Below, piece after piece: positions 49,758-61,752 of a stretch of DNA of 64,000 nt. A program made the position numbers and the translations under genes. Source of the DNA: Glycomyces artemisiae (GTDB taxonomy: Bacteria > Actinomycetota > Actinomycetes > Mycobacteriales > Micromonosporaceae); assembly GCF_003002955.1 (NCBI RefSeq), contig NZ_PVTJ01000006.1, positions 248,001 to 312,000 on the forward strand. The letters run 5' to 3'. How positions within the stretch are numbered: position 1 is the first letter of the stretch; each line of letters begins with the position of its first letter. The notes beneath the pieces were generated by a model, which was given only the letters and a program-made list of their open reading frames with translations, searched no databases and was not told where the DNA came from.

Positions 49758-52700
49758 TCAGGCCGGGACGGGTGCGTCCTCCGGGACGATGTCGGTGATG
49801 AGGTCGGCGCACCACTGGAGGAGCGCGAGGCCCTCCAGGGGCTTGCCGCCGACGCGGGAGGTCGTGGGCCGCGGGACGCTGATGAGGCCCGCGGGGGCCT
49901 TGTAGTGCGCGTCCGGGTAGTGGCGGCCCAGGCGCAGCTGCTTCGAATCCGGAAGATCCACTGTGGAGAACCGGAGGTTCTTGCCCTGCAAGGCGATGTC
50001 GGTGAGCCCGTGGCGGCGGGCGAGGAGCCGGAAGCGCGCCAGGTGGAACAGGGTGAGCACCTGCTCGGGGGAGGGCCCGTACCGGTCCTCCATCTCCTCG
50101 CGCACCTCGTCGAGCTCGGCCTCGTCGCGGACCTCGGAGACCTTGCGGTACATCTCCAGGCGCAGCCGCTCCACTTCGATGTAGTCGAACGGGATGTTCG
50201 CGTCCAGCGGCAGCTCGACCTTGACGGGCGGCGGGGGCTCTTCGGCGCCGCCCTTGAAGGAGGTCACCGCCTCGCCGACCATCCGCAGGTACAGGTCGAA
50301 GCCGACGTCGGCGATGTGCCCGGACTGCTCGGCCCCCAGCAGGTTCCCGGCGCCGCGGATCTCCAGGTCCTTCATGGCGACGTACATGCCCGCTCCGAGT
50401 TCGGAGTGCTGCGCGATCGTGGCGAGCCGCTCGTGCGCGGTCTCCGACAGCGGCTGCTCCGGCGGGTACAGGAAGTACGCGTACGCGCGCTCGCGGCTTC
50501 TCCCGACGCGGCCGCGGATCTGGTGCAGCTGCGAGAGGCCGAGGAGGTCGGCGCGCTCGACGATGAGGGTGTTCGCGTTCGGGATGTCGATGCCCGACTC
50601 GATGATCGTGGTCGAGACGAGCACGTCGTACTCGCCCTCCCAGAAGCCCTGCATGATCTGCTCCAGCTGCGTCTCGCTCATCTTCCCGTGGGCGACCGCG
50701 ATGCGGGCCTCGGGGATGAGCTCGCGCAACCGCGTCGCGGCCCGGTCGATCGACTCGACCCGGTTGTGCAGGTAGAACGCCTGCCCGTCGCGCAGCAGCT
50801 CGCGGCGGATCGCGGCGGCGACCTGCCGGCCCTCCCACGCGCCCACATACGTGAGCACCGGGTGGCGTTCCTCCGGGGGCGTGGAGATCTGCGACATCTC
50901 GCGGATGCCGGTGACGGCCATCTCCAGGGTCCGGGGGATCGGCGTCGCCGACATGGTGAGCACGTCGACGGCGGTGCGCAGGGCCTTGAGCTTCTCCTTG
51001 TGCTCCACGCCGAACCGCTGCTCCTCGTCGACGATGATGAGCCCGAGGTCCTTGAAGCGGGTCTCGGCCTGGAGGAGCCGGTGCGTGCCCACGAGGATGT
51101 CGATCTCCCCCGCGGCGATGCCCCGCTGGATCTCGGCGGCTTCGCGCGCGGACTGGAACCGCGACAGCTGCTTGATCTTCACCGGGAACTGGCCCATGCG
51201 CTCCACGAACGTGCCGTAGTGCTGCGAGGCGAGGAGTGTGGTCGGGACGAGGACCGCGACCTGCTTGCCGTCCTGCACGGCCTTGAACGCCGCGCGCACT
51301 GCGACCTCGGTCTTGCCGTAGCCGACATCGCCCATGACGAGCCGGTCCATGGGGACGCGGGCCTCCATGTCGGCCTTCGTGTCGATGATCGCCGAGAGCT
51401 GGTCGGGGGTCTCGATGTACGGGAACGCGTCTTCGAGCTCGCGCTGCCACGGCGTGTCCGGGCTGAACGCGTGCCCTTCGGCCGCTTGGCGGGCCGCGTA
51501 GAGCTGGATCAGCTCGGCCGCGATCTCGCGCACGGCCTTGCGGGCGCGGCGCTTCGTCTTCTGCCAGTCGGCGCCGCCGAGCTTGTGGACGGTGGGCTGC
51601 TCGCCACCGACGTACCGGGTGAGCTGGTCGAGCGAGTCGGTCGGCACGAACAGGCGGTCGCCGGGCTGGCCGCGCTTGGACGCGGCGTACTCGATGACGA
51701 GGTACTCGCGCTCGGCGCCGCCGATCGCGCGGCGCACCATCTCCACGTACTTGCCGACGCCGTGCGCGTCGTGGACCACGAAGTCGCCGGGCGAGAGTTC
51801 GAGCGGGTTGACCGCGCCCCTGCGCTTGGCGGCCTTGCCTTTGCGGGGCCGCTGCGCCGCGAGGGCCTTGCCGCCCGCGATGTCCGCGGCCGTGACGGCG
51901 ACGAGCCGGTCGCTGATGAAGCCGAGCGCGAGCGTGCCGACGCACGCGACGACCTCGCCGCGCGCGAAGTCCGCGGGCGCGGACTCCAGGTGCGCGCCGA
52001 TGCCTTCGCCGCGCAGCTGCTCGGCGGCGCGCTCGGCGCCGCCGAGGGCCGGGTAGACGACCGCGACGGCGCGGCCCTCGCGGGTCCAGGCGCGCAGATC
52101 CTCCACGAGCTGGGCCGTGTTCCCGTGGTAGCGCGGGGATTCGGCGAAGCCGAGGTCGACGGTGACGCCGTCGTCCTCGACGCCGGTGCCGTAGGAGAGC
52201 GGCTCGCCGGTGATCGCGGCGAGCTCCGCGGCCGAGGCGTCGTCGATCGCGTCCTCGGGGGCGACGGCGAACGGCGAGATCGTCCACCAGCGCTGGCCCT
52301 TCGCGAGCGCGGCCGTGCGGGCCTCGGCGAGGTCGTGGAACGTGCCCGCCCCGAGATCCACGGGCGCTTCGGCGCCGGCCGCGGCGGCGGCCCAGGACGC
52401 TTCGAGGAACTCGTTCGAGGTGGCGACGAGGTCGAGCGCGCGGGTGCGGATGCGCTCGGGCTCGATGGCGACGACGAGCGCGTCCCGCGGCAGGACCTCT
52501 TGGAACAGCTCCAGGTTCCCGGTCCCGGCGAGCGCGGGCAGGAGCGACTCCATGCCTTCGACGGGGATGCCCTGGGCGAGCTTCGCGCACATCTCGGCGA
52601 GCCCGGGGTAGGTCTCGCCGAGCGCGGCGGCCTTCTCGCGGACCTCGTCGGTGAGGAGCAGTTCGCGGCAGGCGACGGCGCGCAGCTCGGCGGGCTCGTC

Positions 52701-53378
52701 CCCGGCGGCGGCGTCGAGGGAGCGCTGGTCGGCGACGGAGAACTCGCGGATGGTGTCGACCTCGTCGCCGAAGAACTCCAGGCGCAGCGGGTGCTGGGCG
52801 GTCGGCGGGAACACGTCGAGGATGCCGCCGCGGACGGCGAACTCGCCCCTCTTCTCAACGAGGTCGACGCGCTCGTACGCGAGGTCGACCAGGTGCGCGG
52901 CGAGGTCGGTGAGGTCGGTCTCGTCGCCGCGGCGCAGGTGCACCGGCTCGCGCGAGCCGAGGCCCTTGAGCTGGGGCTGGAGGGCGCCGCGGACGGGCGT
53001 GACGATGACGCGCGGGACGTCCCCGGCGTGGATGCGGTGCAGCAGGTCGAGGCGGGCGCCGACGGTGTCGGAGCGCGGGGAGAGCCGCTCGTGCGGGAGG
53101 GTCTCCCAGGCCGGGTAGTAGGCGATGTCGTCCTCGGCGAGGTACGACGCGAGGGACTCGGCCAGCTCCTCGGCCTCGCGGGAGGTCGCGGTGATCGCGA
53201 GCACCGGCCCGGCGGCGTGCCGCGCGGCCTGGGCGAGGGCCAGGGGCCGCGCGCCGGGGACGGCGACGACGTCGACCGGGCGGTCGGACCCGGAGGCCAG
53301 TTCGGCGAGGCGCGCGAGCTTCGGGGCGTGCGCGGCCGCGTCGAGCAGGCTCGCGAGCTTCGGCTGGCCTTCGGACAT
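49758..53378 (-). CDS. mfd: Transcription-repair coupling factor
   Basis: It removes stalled RNA polymerase from DNA lesions and recruits UvrA. It has 1206 residues, the normal length. The N-terminal UvrB-like module is present, then the CarD/RNA-polymerase-interacting domain (SPGDFVVHDAHGVGKYVEM). The helicase motor has Walker A in MGDVGYGKTEVAVRAAF, Walker B-type DEEQRFGV, SATPIPRTL, and IESGIDIPNANTLIV, and the C-terminal TRCF domain follows. The ATG is at 53378. Confidence 0.98.
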   Translation of the reverse strand: MSEGQPKLASLLDAAAHAPKLARLAELASGSDRPVDVVAVPGARPLALAQAARHAAGPVLAITATSREAEELAESLASYLAEDDIAYYPAWETLPHERLSPRSDTVGARLDLLHRIHAGDVPRVIVTPVRGALQPQLKGLGSREPVHLRRGDETDLTDLAAHLVDLAYERVDLVEKRGEFAVRGGILDVFPPTAQHPLRLEFFGDEVDTIREFSVADQRSLDAAAGDEPAELRAVACRELLLTDEVREKAAALGETYPGLAEMCAKLAQGIPVEGMESLLPALAGTGNLELFQEVLPRDALVVAIEPERIRTRALDLVATSNEFLEASWAAAAAGAEAPVDLGAGTFHDLAEARTAALAKGQRWWTISPFAVAPEDAIDDASAAELAAITGEPLSYGTGVEDDGVTVDLGFAESPRYHGNTAQLVEDLRAWTREGRAVAVVYPALGGAERAAEQLRGEGIGAHLESAPADFARGEVVACVGTLALGFISDRLVAVTAADIAGGKALAAQRPRKGKAAKRRGAVNPLELSPGDFVVHDAHGVGKYVEMVRRAIGGAEREYLVIEYAASKRGQPGDRLFVPTDSLDQLTRYVGGEQPTVHKLGGADWQKTKRRARKAVREIAAELIQLYAARQAAEGHAFSPDTPWQRELEDAFPYIETPDQLSAIIDTKADMEARVPMDRLVMGDVGYGKTEVAVRAAFKAVQDGKQVAVLVPTTLLASQHYGTFVERMGQFPVKIKQLSRFQSAREAAEIQRGIAAGEIDILVGTHRLLQAETRFKDLGLIIVDEEQRFGVEHKEKLKALRTAVDVLTMSATPIPRTLEMAVTGIREMSQISTPPEERHPVLTYVGAWEGRQVAAAIRRELLRDGQAFYLHNRVESIDRAATRLRELIPEARIAVAHGKMSETQLEQIMQGFWEGEYDVLVSTTIIESGIDIPNANTLIVERADLLGLSQLHQIRGRVGRSRERAYAYFLYPPEQPLSETAHERLATIAQHSELGAGMYVAMKDLEIRGAGNLLGAEQSGHIADVGFDLYLRMVGEAVTSFKGGAEEPPPPVKVELPLDANIPFDYIEVERLRLEMYRKVSEVRDEAELDEVREEMEDRYGPSPEQVLTLFHLARFRLLARRHGLTDIALQGKNLRFSTVDLPDSKQLRLGRHYPDAHYKAPAGLISVPRPTTSRVGGKPLEGLALLQWCADLITDIVPEDAPVPA

Positions 53379-53524
53379 TCGCGGGCTCCCTGTGCGAGAA
53401 GAGTGCCGCCCGGCGGATCGCGGGCACGACGGATGGCCGGAGACAGCCCTGACGGGGGGCTGTTCCGGCGACCGGTCGAGTCTACCTCGCGGCGTCCCGC
53501 AGGGCGCCGGTGATTATTCGAGCG

Positions 53525-54352
53525 CTAGTTGGCGGCGCCGCGGCCGCCCTGGTCGAAGATGAGCGCCTGGATCTCCGGCAGGTTGTAGAGCATGCCGATG
53601 ACGACGAGGACGGTGAGGATCGGCAGGAGGATGCGGTTCTCCTCCTTGCCGCCCGCGCGCAGCGCGATGGCCTTGGGCAGGCCGACGTCCTTCCAGCGGC
53701 GCCCCTGGATGGGGATGGGGAAGAACAGGGGGGAGCCCATCTTGGTGATCATGTCGCCGAGGATGTGGATGAAGCAGCCGATCCCCATGGCGAGGCCGAG
53801 GATCCAGTAGTCGCGGCCCTCGGGGAGGAGCCGGAACATGCCGTAGGCGGCGACGAGGGAGACGCCGGTGACGACGATCCACCCCTTCTTCTCGACGGTC
53901 TCGGCGAGCAGGCCGCGCACGGCGAGACCGGTGAGGACGAACAGGATCGCGACCACCGCGGGCTTGCCGAACCAGTACGCGAGGTAGCCGGTGCCGGTGC
54001 CGACGAGGGCGGCGTGGACGAACGTGTGCGTGAACGTGCGGTGGCCGTTCTTGCGGGGCTTGTCCTTCTTGGACTTGGTGAGCAGGTAGAACCAGTAGCA
54101 GAGCCGTTCGACGACCTCGGCGACCATCAGGGAGGCGACGCCGAACGAGCGGGCCACAGTGGACCCGCCTTTGTTCTCGGTGACCTTGCCGGCGCAGTCG
54201 ATGTCGGGGTAGAGCGCGGCGCCGGCGGCGACGATCGTGCCGACGACCAGTTCCGCGGAGGACTGGTCGATGCCGAACGCGATGTCGGCGACGGCCGATC
54301 CCGCGAGCCACAAGGCGGCGCCGGACATGGCGTGGGTCGGACCCATGACCAT
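53525..54352 (-). CDS. YdjM-like membrane-bound metal-dependent hydrolase
   Basis: A 275-residue membrane protein of the YdjM family. The early metal-binding segment is GPTHAMSGAALWL with YPDIDCAGK, then the H-R-x-x-T-H motif in GHRTFTHTFVHA, and HILGDMITKMGSPLFFPI. Several hydrophobic segments are present. E. coli YdjM is DNA-damage inducible; the exact reaction is unknown. The ATG at 54352 has GGAG 7 nt upstream. Confidence 0.88.
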   Translation of the reverse strand: MVMGPTHAMSGAALWLAGSAVADIAFGIDQSSAELVVGTIVAAGAALYPDIDCAGKVTENKGGSTVARSFGVASLMVAEVVERLCYWFYLLTKSKKDKPRKNGHRTFTHTFVHAALVGTGTGYLAYWFGKPAVVAILFVLTGLAVRGLLAETVEKKGWIVVTGVSLVAAYGMFRLLPEGRDYWILGLAMGIGCFIHILGDMITKMGSPLFFPIPIQGRRWKDVGLPKAIALRAGGKEENRILLPILTVLVVIGMLYNLPEIQALIFDQGGRGAAN

Positions 54353-54553
54353 AGGGGGACTCCTTCAGGGCAATGCATTGCTGTGCAGGGCGGTGTTCTC
54401 AGGGCGGCGGTGAGCAGTCGAGAAGCTGGCGACACTATCCCACACCGGCACCAATCCCGGTGTCCCAGGAGTATCCGGACGCCGCAACAGGATTCGCATA
54501 CCGGTCCTATCACGATCGGCCCGGCCGGTGGCCGTTCGCGCTATGGTCGAGGA

Positions 54554-55432
54554 GTGTTCGACTCAGCGATGCTGGCCGCGTACCTCGAACGCGTGGGCGT
54601 CACGGCCCCGCGTCGCCCGACCCTGCACGCGCTCAGGCGGGTCCACCGCGCCCACGTCGGCGCGATGCCGTACGAGAACCTCGACATCCAGCTGGGCCGC
54701 CCGATCAGCCTCGACCCAGACGCGCTGTTCCGCAAGCTCGTGGAGCGCGGGCGCGGCGGCTACTGCTACGAGCACAACGGGGTCCTGGCGCTCGCCTTGG
54801 AGGCCATGGGCTTCGACGTGCGCCGCGTCCTCGGCGGGGTCGCCCGCGAGACCGAGGGCGACAAGAACTGGTGGAACCACATGCCGCTGGTGGTGCGCTT
54901 CGACGGGAAGCACGGCGGCACGGAGTACCTGGCGGACGCGGGGATCGGGACGGGCTTCCGCGACCCGCTGCCGATCCGCAACGGCAGCTACCGGGTCGGG
55001 GCGTTCAACTTCGGCATGTGGAGCCTCGGCGGCGACACGTGGCGCTGCTCGATCGACCCGCGCGTCTCGAACCTGACGTTCGACTTCCGGCTCCCCGCAC
55101 GGCGACCCGAGGAGTTCGCGGACCGGTGCCGGGAGCTGTCGACCTCGCCGGAGTCGCCGTTCGTGAAGACCCTGACGGTGCAGAACCCGCGCGAGGACGA
55201 CATGTGGGTGCTGCGGGCCCGCACCCTCACCGTGTACGACCCGCGCCAGCCCGACTTCAAGACCGTCCGGGTCGTGGAGGACGCCGACGCGTTCGCGACG
55301 CTCCTCAGAGGACGGTTCAACCTGACGCTCGCCGACGACGAGGTCGCGGCGCTGTGGGCGAAGGCCGCGGCCCAGCACGAGCAGAAGCTCGCTGAGGACG
55401 CGACGGCCGAGGCGCTCGAAGGCGCGGTCTAG
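54554..55432 (+). CDS. nat: Arylamine N-acetyltransferase
   Basis: It transfers acetyl (or propionyl) from CoA to arylamines and hydrazines. It has 292 residues. The catalytic triad is visible: Cys in RGGYCYEHNGVL, His in WWNHMPLVV, and Asp in YLADAGIG. The N-terminal helical bundle (AMPYENLDIQLGRP) is typical. GTG at 54554 is chosen; TATGGT at 54542-54547 ends 6 nt before it, so the transcript could be leaderless, although no -35 is seen. It converges with the rRNA methyltransferase with a 4-bp overlap. Confidence 0.93.
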   Translation: MFDSAMLAAYLERVGVTAPRRPTLHALRRVHRAHVGAMPYENLDIQLGRPISLDPDALFRKLVERGRGGYCYEHNGVLALALEAMGFDVRRVLGGVARETEGDKNWWNHMPLVVRFDGKHGGTEYLADAGIGTGFRDPLPIRNGSYRVGAFNFGMWSLGGDTWRCSIDPRVSNLTFDFRLPARRPEEFADRCRELSTSPESPFVKTLTVQNPREDDMWVLRARTLTVYDPRQPDFKTVRVVEDADAFATLLRGRFNLTLADDEVAALWAKAAAQHEQKLAEDATAEALEGAV

Positions 55433-56259
55433 CGCGCCTCGGCTTCGGCGCGCTGCCTGGCGGTCTCGTAGAGCGCGACCGTGCCCGCGTTGGCGGCGTT
55501 CAGCGACGACGCGGCCTTGGGGGACATGGGGATGCGCGCGACGGCGTCGGCGAGGTCGTGCCAGGCCTTCGACATGCCCTCGGTCTCGTTGCCGACGACC
55601 AGGAGCACCGCGCCGGTGAGGTCGTGGTCCGAGAGGGCCTTCTCGCCGTGCTCGTCGGTGCCGACGACCGCGGGCTTGTGGTCCTGCTTGGCGGCCCATT
55701 CGACGACCTCGTGCGCGGAGGCGGCGTTGACGACGGGGACGGCGAACAGGGACCCGGTGGAGGCGCGCACGGCCTTGGGGTCGTAGGGGTCGGCGGCGTT
55801 GCGTCCGGTCACGATGACCGCGTCGGCGCCGAACGCGTCGGCGGAGCGGATGAGCGAGCCGACGTTCCCGGGCCCGGCGGGCCGGTCGATGACGAGCCCG
55901 AGCCAGCCGGGGCGCACGGCGAGCTGCGAGAGGCGGCGCTTGGGGATCGCGACCTGCGCGAGGAGTTCGGGCGCCTCGCCGTCCTTGTCCCCCAGTTCGG
56001 CCATGAGGTCGGCGGCGACGGCGGCGCGCTCGGTGTGCGGGGCGTCGAGGAGCCCTTCGGCCCACGCCGAGAGGCGCGGCCGGTCGGCGTCGTACAGCAG
56101 CTCCTGCACGGTCCAGCCGTGCTCGACGGCCAGCGTGATCGGCCGGACCCCCTGGACCAGGAACGACCCGGCCCGGTGCCGCTTGGTCCGGTTGCGCAGC
56201 AGGGTCTCCCACTGCTGGAACTTCGCGTTCCGGACGCTCACTCGCAAGCTTCTCGCCAT
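55429..56259 (-). CDS. SpoU (TrmH)-family RNA 2'-O-methyltransferase
   Basis: A 276-residue SPOUT methyltransferase. An N-terminal substrate-binding domain (RNTKRHRAGSFLVQGVRPI type) precedes the knotted fold. SpoU motif 1 is NVGSLIRSADAFGADAVIV, motif 2 is GNETEGMS, and motif 3 is PMSPKAASSLNAANAGTVALYE. The motif 3 has N-A-A-N in place of the usual N-V-S, a slight deviation. The target nucleotide in rRNA or tRNA cannot be told. The ATG is at 56259; upstream frame is not needed. Confidence 0.9.
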   Translation of the reverse strand: MARSLRVSVRNAKFQQWETLLRNRTKRHRAGSFLVQGVRPITLAVEHGWTVQELLYDADRPRLSAWAEGLLDAPHTERAAVAADLMAELGDKDGEAPELLAQVAIPKRRLSQLAVRPGWLGLVIDRPAGPGNVGSLIRSADAFGADAVIVTGRNAADPYDPKAVRASTGSLFAVPVVNAASAHEVVEWAAKQDHKPAVVGTDEHGEKALSDHDLTGAVLLVVGNETEGMSKAWHDLADAVARIPMSPKAASSLNAANAGTVALYETARQRAEAEAR

Positions 56260-56301
56260 GGTCTCCGCGCTTCGAATCGGGTGGAAGCGCGAAACTAGCA
56301 C

Positions 56302-56326
56302 GGGACCGGGGCCGGGCCCCGGTCCC
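56302..56326 (-). terminator. Terminator after ppc
   Basis: GGGACCGGGGC and GCCCCGGTCCC form a perfect 11-bp stem with a 3-nt loop, in the ppc / methyltransferase gap. Confidence 0.75.
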
Positions 56327-56353
56327 ATGGTCGATTTGCGACGCTGGAGGCGA

Positions 56354-59113
<2,760 letters not shown>

Positions 59114-59380
59114 GGGAGGTCTCCACTGCTGGTCTGGGCAAACCCAAGAGGGGCCGCTCGCGCCGACGTCCTTGTCCGCGGTGAACTGCTGTGCTCTGAG
59201 AGCGATGTCAGCGTAACTTACCGGTAATGGCCGCGCCACTTTCTCAGTCCGCCATGCGGGACGATGCGGTGCGTTCCCGGCCGCAGCGGGTGAGGCGGGT
59301 GACGGACCCGTGGCATACCCTGGTTCGACCGATACCGAAGCCGCCCCGATCGTTCCGCTGCGAAGGGACCCCGACCGCCG

Positions 59381-60925
59381 ATGTCTGACTGGGTACTGCC
59401 CGACGAGATCCTCGCCGAGGCGCCGAGCCACACCCCGCTCCCGCATGAGCTGGCCGACCTGGAGCTGCTGCTGTACGGCGCGTACGCGCCGCTGCGCGGG
59501 TTCATGGGCGAGGCCGAGGCGCGGTCGGTGACCACGACGGGGATGCTGCCCGACGGGACGGCGTGGCCGGTGCCGGTGACCCTGGACGTGCCGGTCGCCA
59601 TCGCGCGGCTGCTCGACAACCCGGACCCGAAGCGGCGTGTGCTTCGCATCACCGACCCGGAGGGGGCGCCGGTCGCCGCGGTCGAGTGCCACAGCCTGGA
59701 CGCGCTCGGGCCGGACATGGTGCGGGTCGGCGGCCCGGTGCGGCGGATCGCGGACGCGGCGCACGGGGTGTTCACGGGCCTGCGGGCGACGCCCGAGCAG
59801 GCGCGCACGACGTACACGAAGCCGCGGGTGCTGGCGCTGGTGGCGGACCGGCCGCTGCACCGGCCGCAGCTCGCGCAGCTGGCGCGCGCGGCCCACAACC
59901 TCGCGGCGCACGTGCTGGTGATGATCCCGACCGGGGACGAGACGAACGGCGGCCGGGAGCTGCGGCTGCCGACGGCGGCGCTGGTGCGGTCGGTGCTCGC
60001 CGCGAAGGACCGGCTGCCGACGGCGACGGTGCTGACGGTGCCGCTGTCGAAGCGCGGCGACCGGCTCCGCGACGGCCTGCTGACGGCGAAGGTGGCGGCC
60101 GCGTACGGGGCGACGCACCTGATGACCGGGCCCGACGGGCTCGGCGGGGGCGACGGCGTGCGGTCGATGGTGCCGCGCGAGCTGGCGTACGACACGCGGG
60201 ACGGCCAGTGGCGCCCGATCGAGGACATCGAGCCGCCGTTCCGGCGCACCGCGCTGAGCGAGGCCGAGATCGCGGACATGCTCGACCGGGGCTTCGGGCT
60301 CCCGGAGTGGCACACGCCGCCGAGCGTGGCCGCGGAGCTGCGCAAGGCCCGCCCACCGCGGCGCCAGCGCGGCCTGGTGCTGTTCTTCACGGGCCTGTCG
60401 GGCTCGGGGAAGTCGACGATCTCGCGGGGCGTCCACGAGGCGCTGCTGGAGGACGGGACGCGCACGGTGTCGCTGTTCGACGGCGACGTGGTGCGCCGGC
60501 TCCTGTCGTCGGGGCTCGGGTTCACGCGCGCGGACCGGTCGGTGAACGTGCGCCGCATCGGGTTCGTCGCGGCCGAGGTGGCGCGGCACGGCGGCATCGG
60601 CATGGCCGCGCCGATCGCGCCGTACGAGGCGGACCGGGCCGAGGCCCGGCGCATGGCCGAGGCGGCGGGCGCGGACTTCGTGCTCGTGCACGTCTCGACG
60701 CCGATCGAGGTGTGCGAGGCGCGGGACCGCAAGGGCCTGTACGCGAAGGCGCGCGCGGGCCAGATCCCGGAGTTCACGGGCGTGTCGGACCCGTACGAGC
60801 CGCCGCCGCACGCGGAGCTGGAGATCGACACGAGCGAGATCACCGTCGGCGAGGGCGTGGAGCAGGTCCTGGAGTACCTGTCCGAGGGCGGCTGGCTGGA
60901 GCCGATCGGGCTGCGGATCGCTTAG
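59381..60925 (+). CDS. APS kinase fused to a degenerate ATP sulfurylase-like domain
   Basis: A 514-residue fusion. The C-terminal third is an APS kinase: Walker A FTGLSGSGKSTISRGV, FDGDVVRRLLSSGLGF, RRIGFVAAEVARHGGI, and DRKGLYAKARAGQIPEFTGV. It should phosphorylate adenylylsulfate to PAPS. The N-terminal 330 residues look like ATP sulfurylase in order (GFMGEAEARSV, PVPVTLDVP, and the PFRRTALSEAEIADML region), but the catalytic Q-x-R-N-P and H-x-x-H are replaced by VADRPLHRPQ, and G-R-D-H-A-G by TGPDGLGGG. Sulfurylase activity is thus unlikely. No cysD/cysN gene is in the window. Confidence 0.88.
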   Translation: MSDWVLPDEILAEAPSHTPLPHELADLELLLYGAYAPLRGFMGEAEARSVTTTGMLPDGTAWPVPVTLDVPVAIARLLDNPDPKRRVLRITDPEGAPVAAVECHSLDALGPDMVRVGGPVRRIADAAHGVFTGLRATPEQARTTYTKPRVLALVADRPLHRPQLAQLARAAHNLAAHVLVMIPTGDETNGGRELRLPTAALVRSVLAAKDRLPTATVLTVPLSKRGDRLRDGLLTAKVAAAYGATHLMTGPDGLGGGDGVRSMVPRELAYDTRDGQWRPIEDIEPPFRRTALSEAEIADMLDRGFGLPEWHTPPSVAAELRKARPPRRQRGLVLFFTGLSGSGKSTISRGVHEALLEDGTRTVSLFDGDVVRRLLSSGLGFTRADRSVNVRRIGFVAAEVARHGGIGMAAPIAPYEADRAEARRMAEAAGADFVLVHVSTPIEVCEARDRKGLYAKARAGQIPEFTGVSDPYEPPPHAELEIDTSEITVGEGVEQVLEYLSEGGWLEPIGLRIA

Positions 60926-60935
60926 GGGGCATGGG

Positions 60936-60963
60936 AAGGGCCCGGGTGGGAGCCCGGGCCTTT
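60936..60963. terminator. Terminator between APS kinase and VKOR genes
   Basis: AAGGGCCCGGG and CCCGGGCCTTT form an 11-bp stem (one G-T pair), between converging genes. Confidence 0.8.
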
Positions 60964-60971
60964 CCGCTCGT

Positions 60972-61592
60972 CTACAGCAGCGTGGACCAGTAGTCCCAGA
61001 AGCCGGTGCCGACGATGCCGATGACGGCGACGTACAGCAGGGCCAGGCCGATCCAGTGGAAGCGCAGGACGTCGTCGACGGCGTCGCGCCAGTCCGCGGA
61101 CACCGGGATCGCGCCGGTGCGGAGGTTGCGGACCGTGGTGAACCAGAAGATCGGCAGGACCACCGCCCACACGGCCATGCACCACGGGCACAGGACCCCG
61201 ATCCGGTACACCGACTGGAAGATCAGCCAGGACACGAAGCCGATCCCGGCGAGCGCGCCGAGGTTGAACGCGAGCGCGATCCACCGCGGCAGCTCGGTCT
61301 TGGAGAGCCACAGGACCCCCATGAAGACCACGAGCGGGAACGCCGCGAGCCCGATGAGCGGGTTCGGGAACCCGAACACCGACGCCTGCCACGTGTTCAT
61401 GACGGTGCCGCACGACAGCACCGGGTTGAAGTTGCACGAGATCTGGTGGTTCGGGTCGATGAGCGAGGCGATCCGCTCATAGGTGAGGTCGAACGCGGCC
61501 GCGAGGCCGACGAGCCCGCCGACGAGCAGGACGAGCCCGGTGACCGTGCGCCCGCGGGCCTCTCTTCCGGTCTCGCCGAACGCCTCGTCCAT
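60972..61592 (-). CDS. Vitamin K epoxide reductase (VKOR) family protein
   Basis: A 206-residue, multi-pass membrane protein. It regenerates the thiol oxidant of extracytoplasmic disulfide formation using quinone, taking the DsbB role in actinobacteria. The active C-x-x-C is in VLCPWCMAVW, and the loop cysteines are in SCNFNPVLSCGTV. ATG at 61592 has AGGGGG about 6 nt before it; an upstream GTG at 61637 would add 15 Thr-rich residues. Confidence 0.93.
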   Translation of the reverse strand: MDEAFGETGREARGRTVTGLVLLVGGLVGLAAAFDLTYERIASLIDPNHQISCNFNPVLSCGTVMNTWQASVFGFPNPLIGLAAFPLVVFMGVLWLSKTELPRWIALAFNLGALAGIGFVSWLIFQSVYRIGVLCPWCMAVWAVVLPIFWFTTVRNLRTGAIPVSADWRDAVDDVLRFHWIGLALLYVAVIGIVGTGFWDYWSTLL

Positions 61593-61752
61593 GAGCGCCC
61601 CCTGGGTGTCTGTCGTGGTTGCCGTCGATGTGATCACGCAAGGGTAACGAGCGCGGCGCGACCGGAGTTGCGCGCAAAGCGCCGAATGTGGCGATCCGGA
61701 CGATGTGGAACCGGGCGGGGCGCTCCGGCGTCGAAACGGCAGGCGGCCTGCG

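Noticed and set aside
49203-53513. Very long plus-strand frame opposite mfd
   Set aside because: It is antisense to a full-length Mfd with all helicase motifs; the frame is Arg/Gly/Val/Asp-rich without domains, a typical shadow in high-G+C DNA.
54542-54554. Leaderless promoter for the N-acetyltransferase
   Set aside because: TATGGT is 6 nt from the GTG, but no -35 is found and such hexamers arise by chance; mentioned only in the gene entry.
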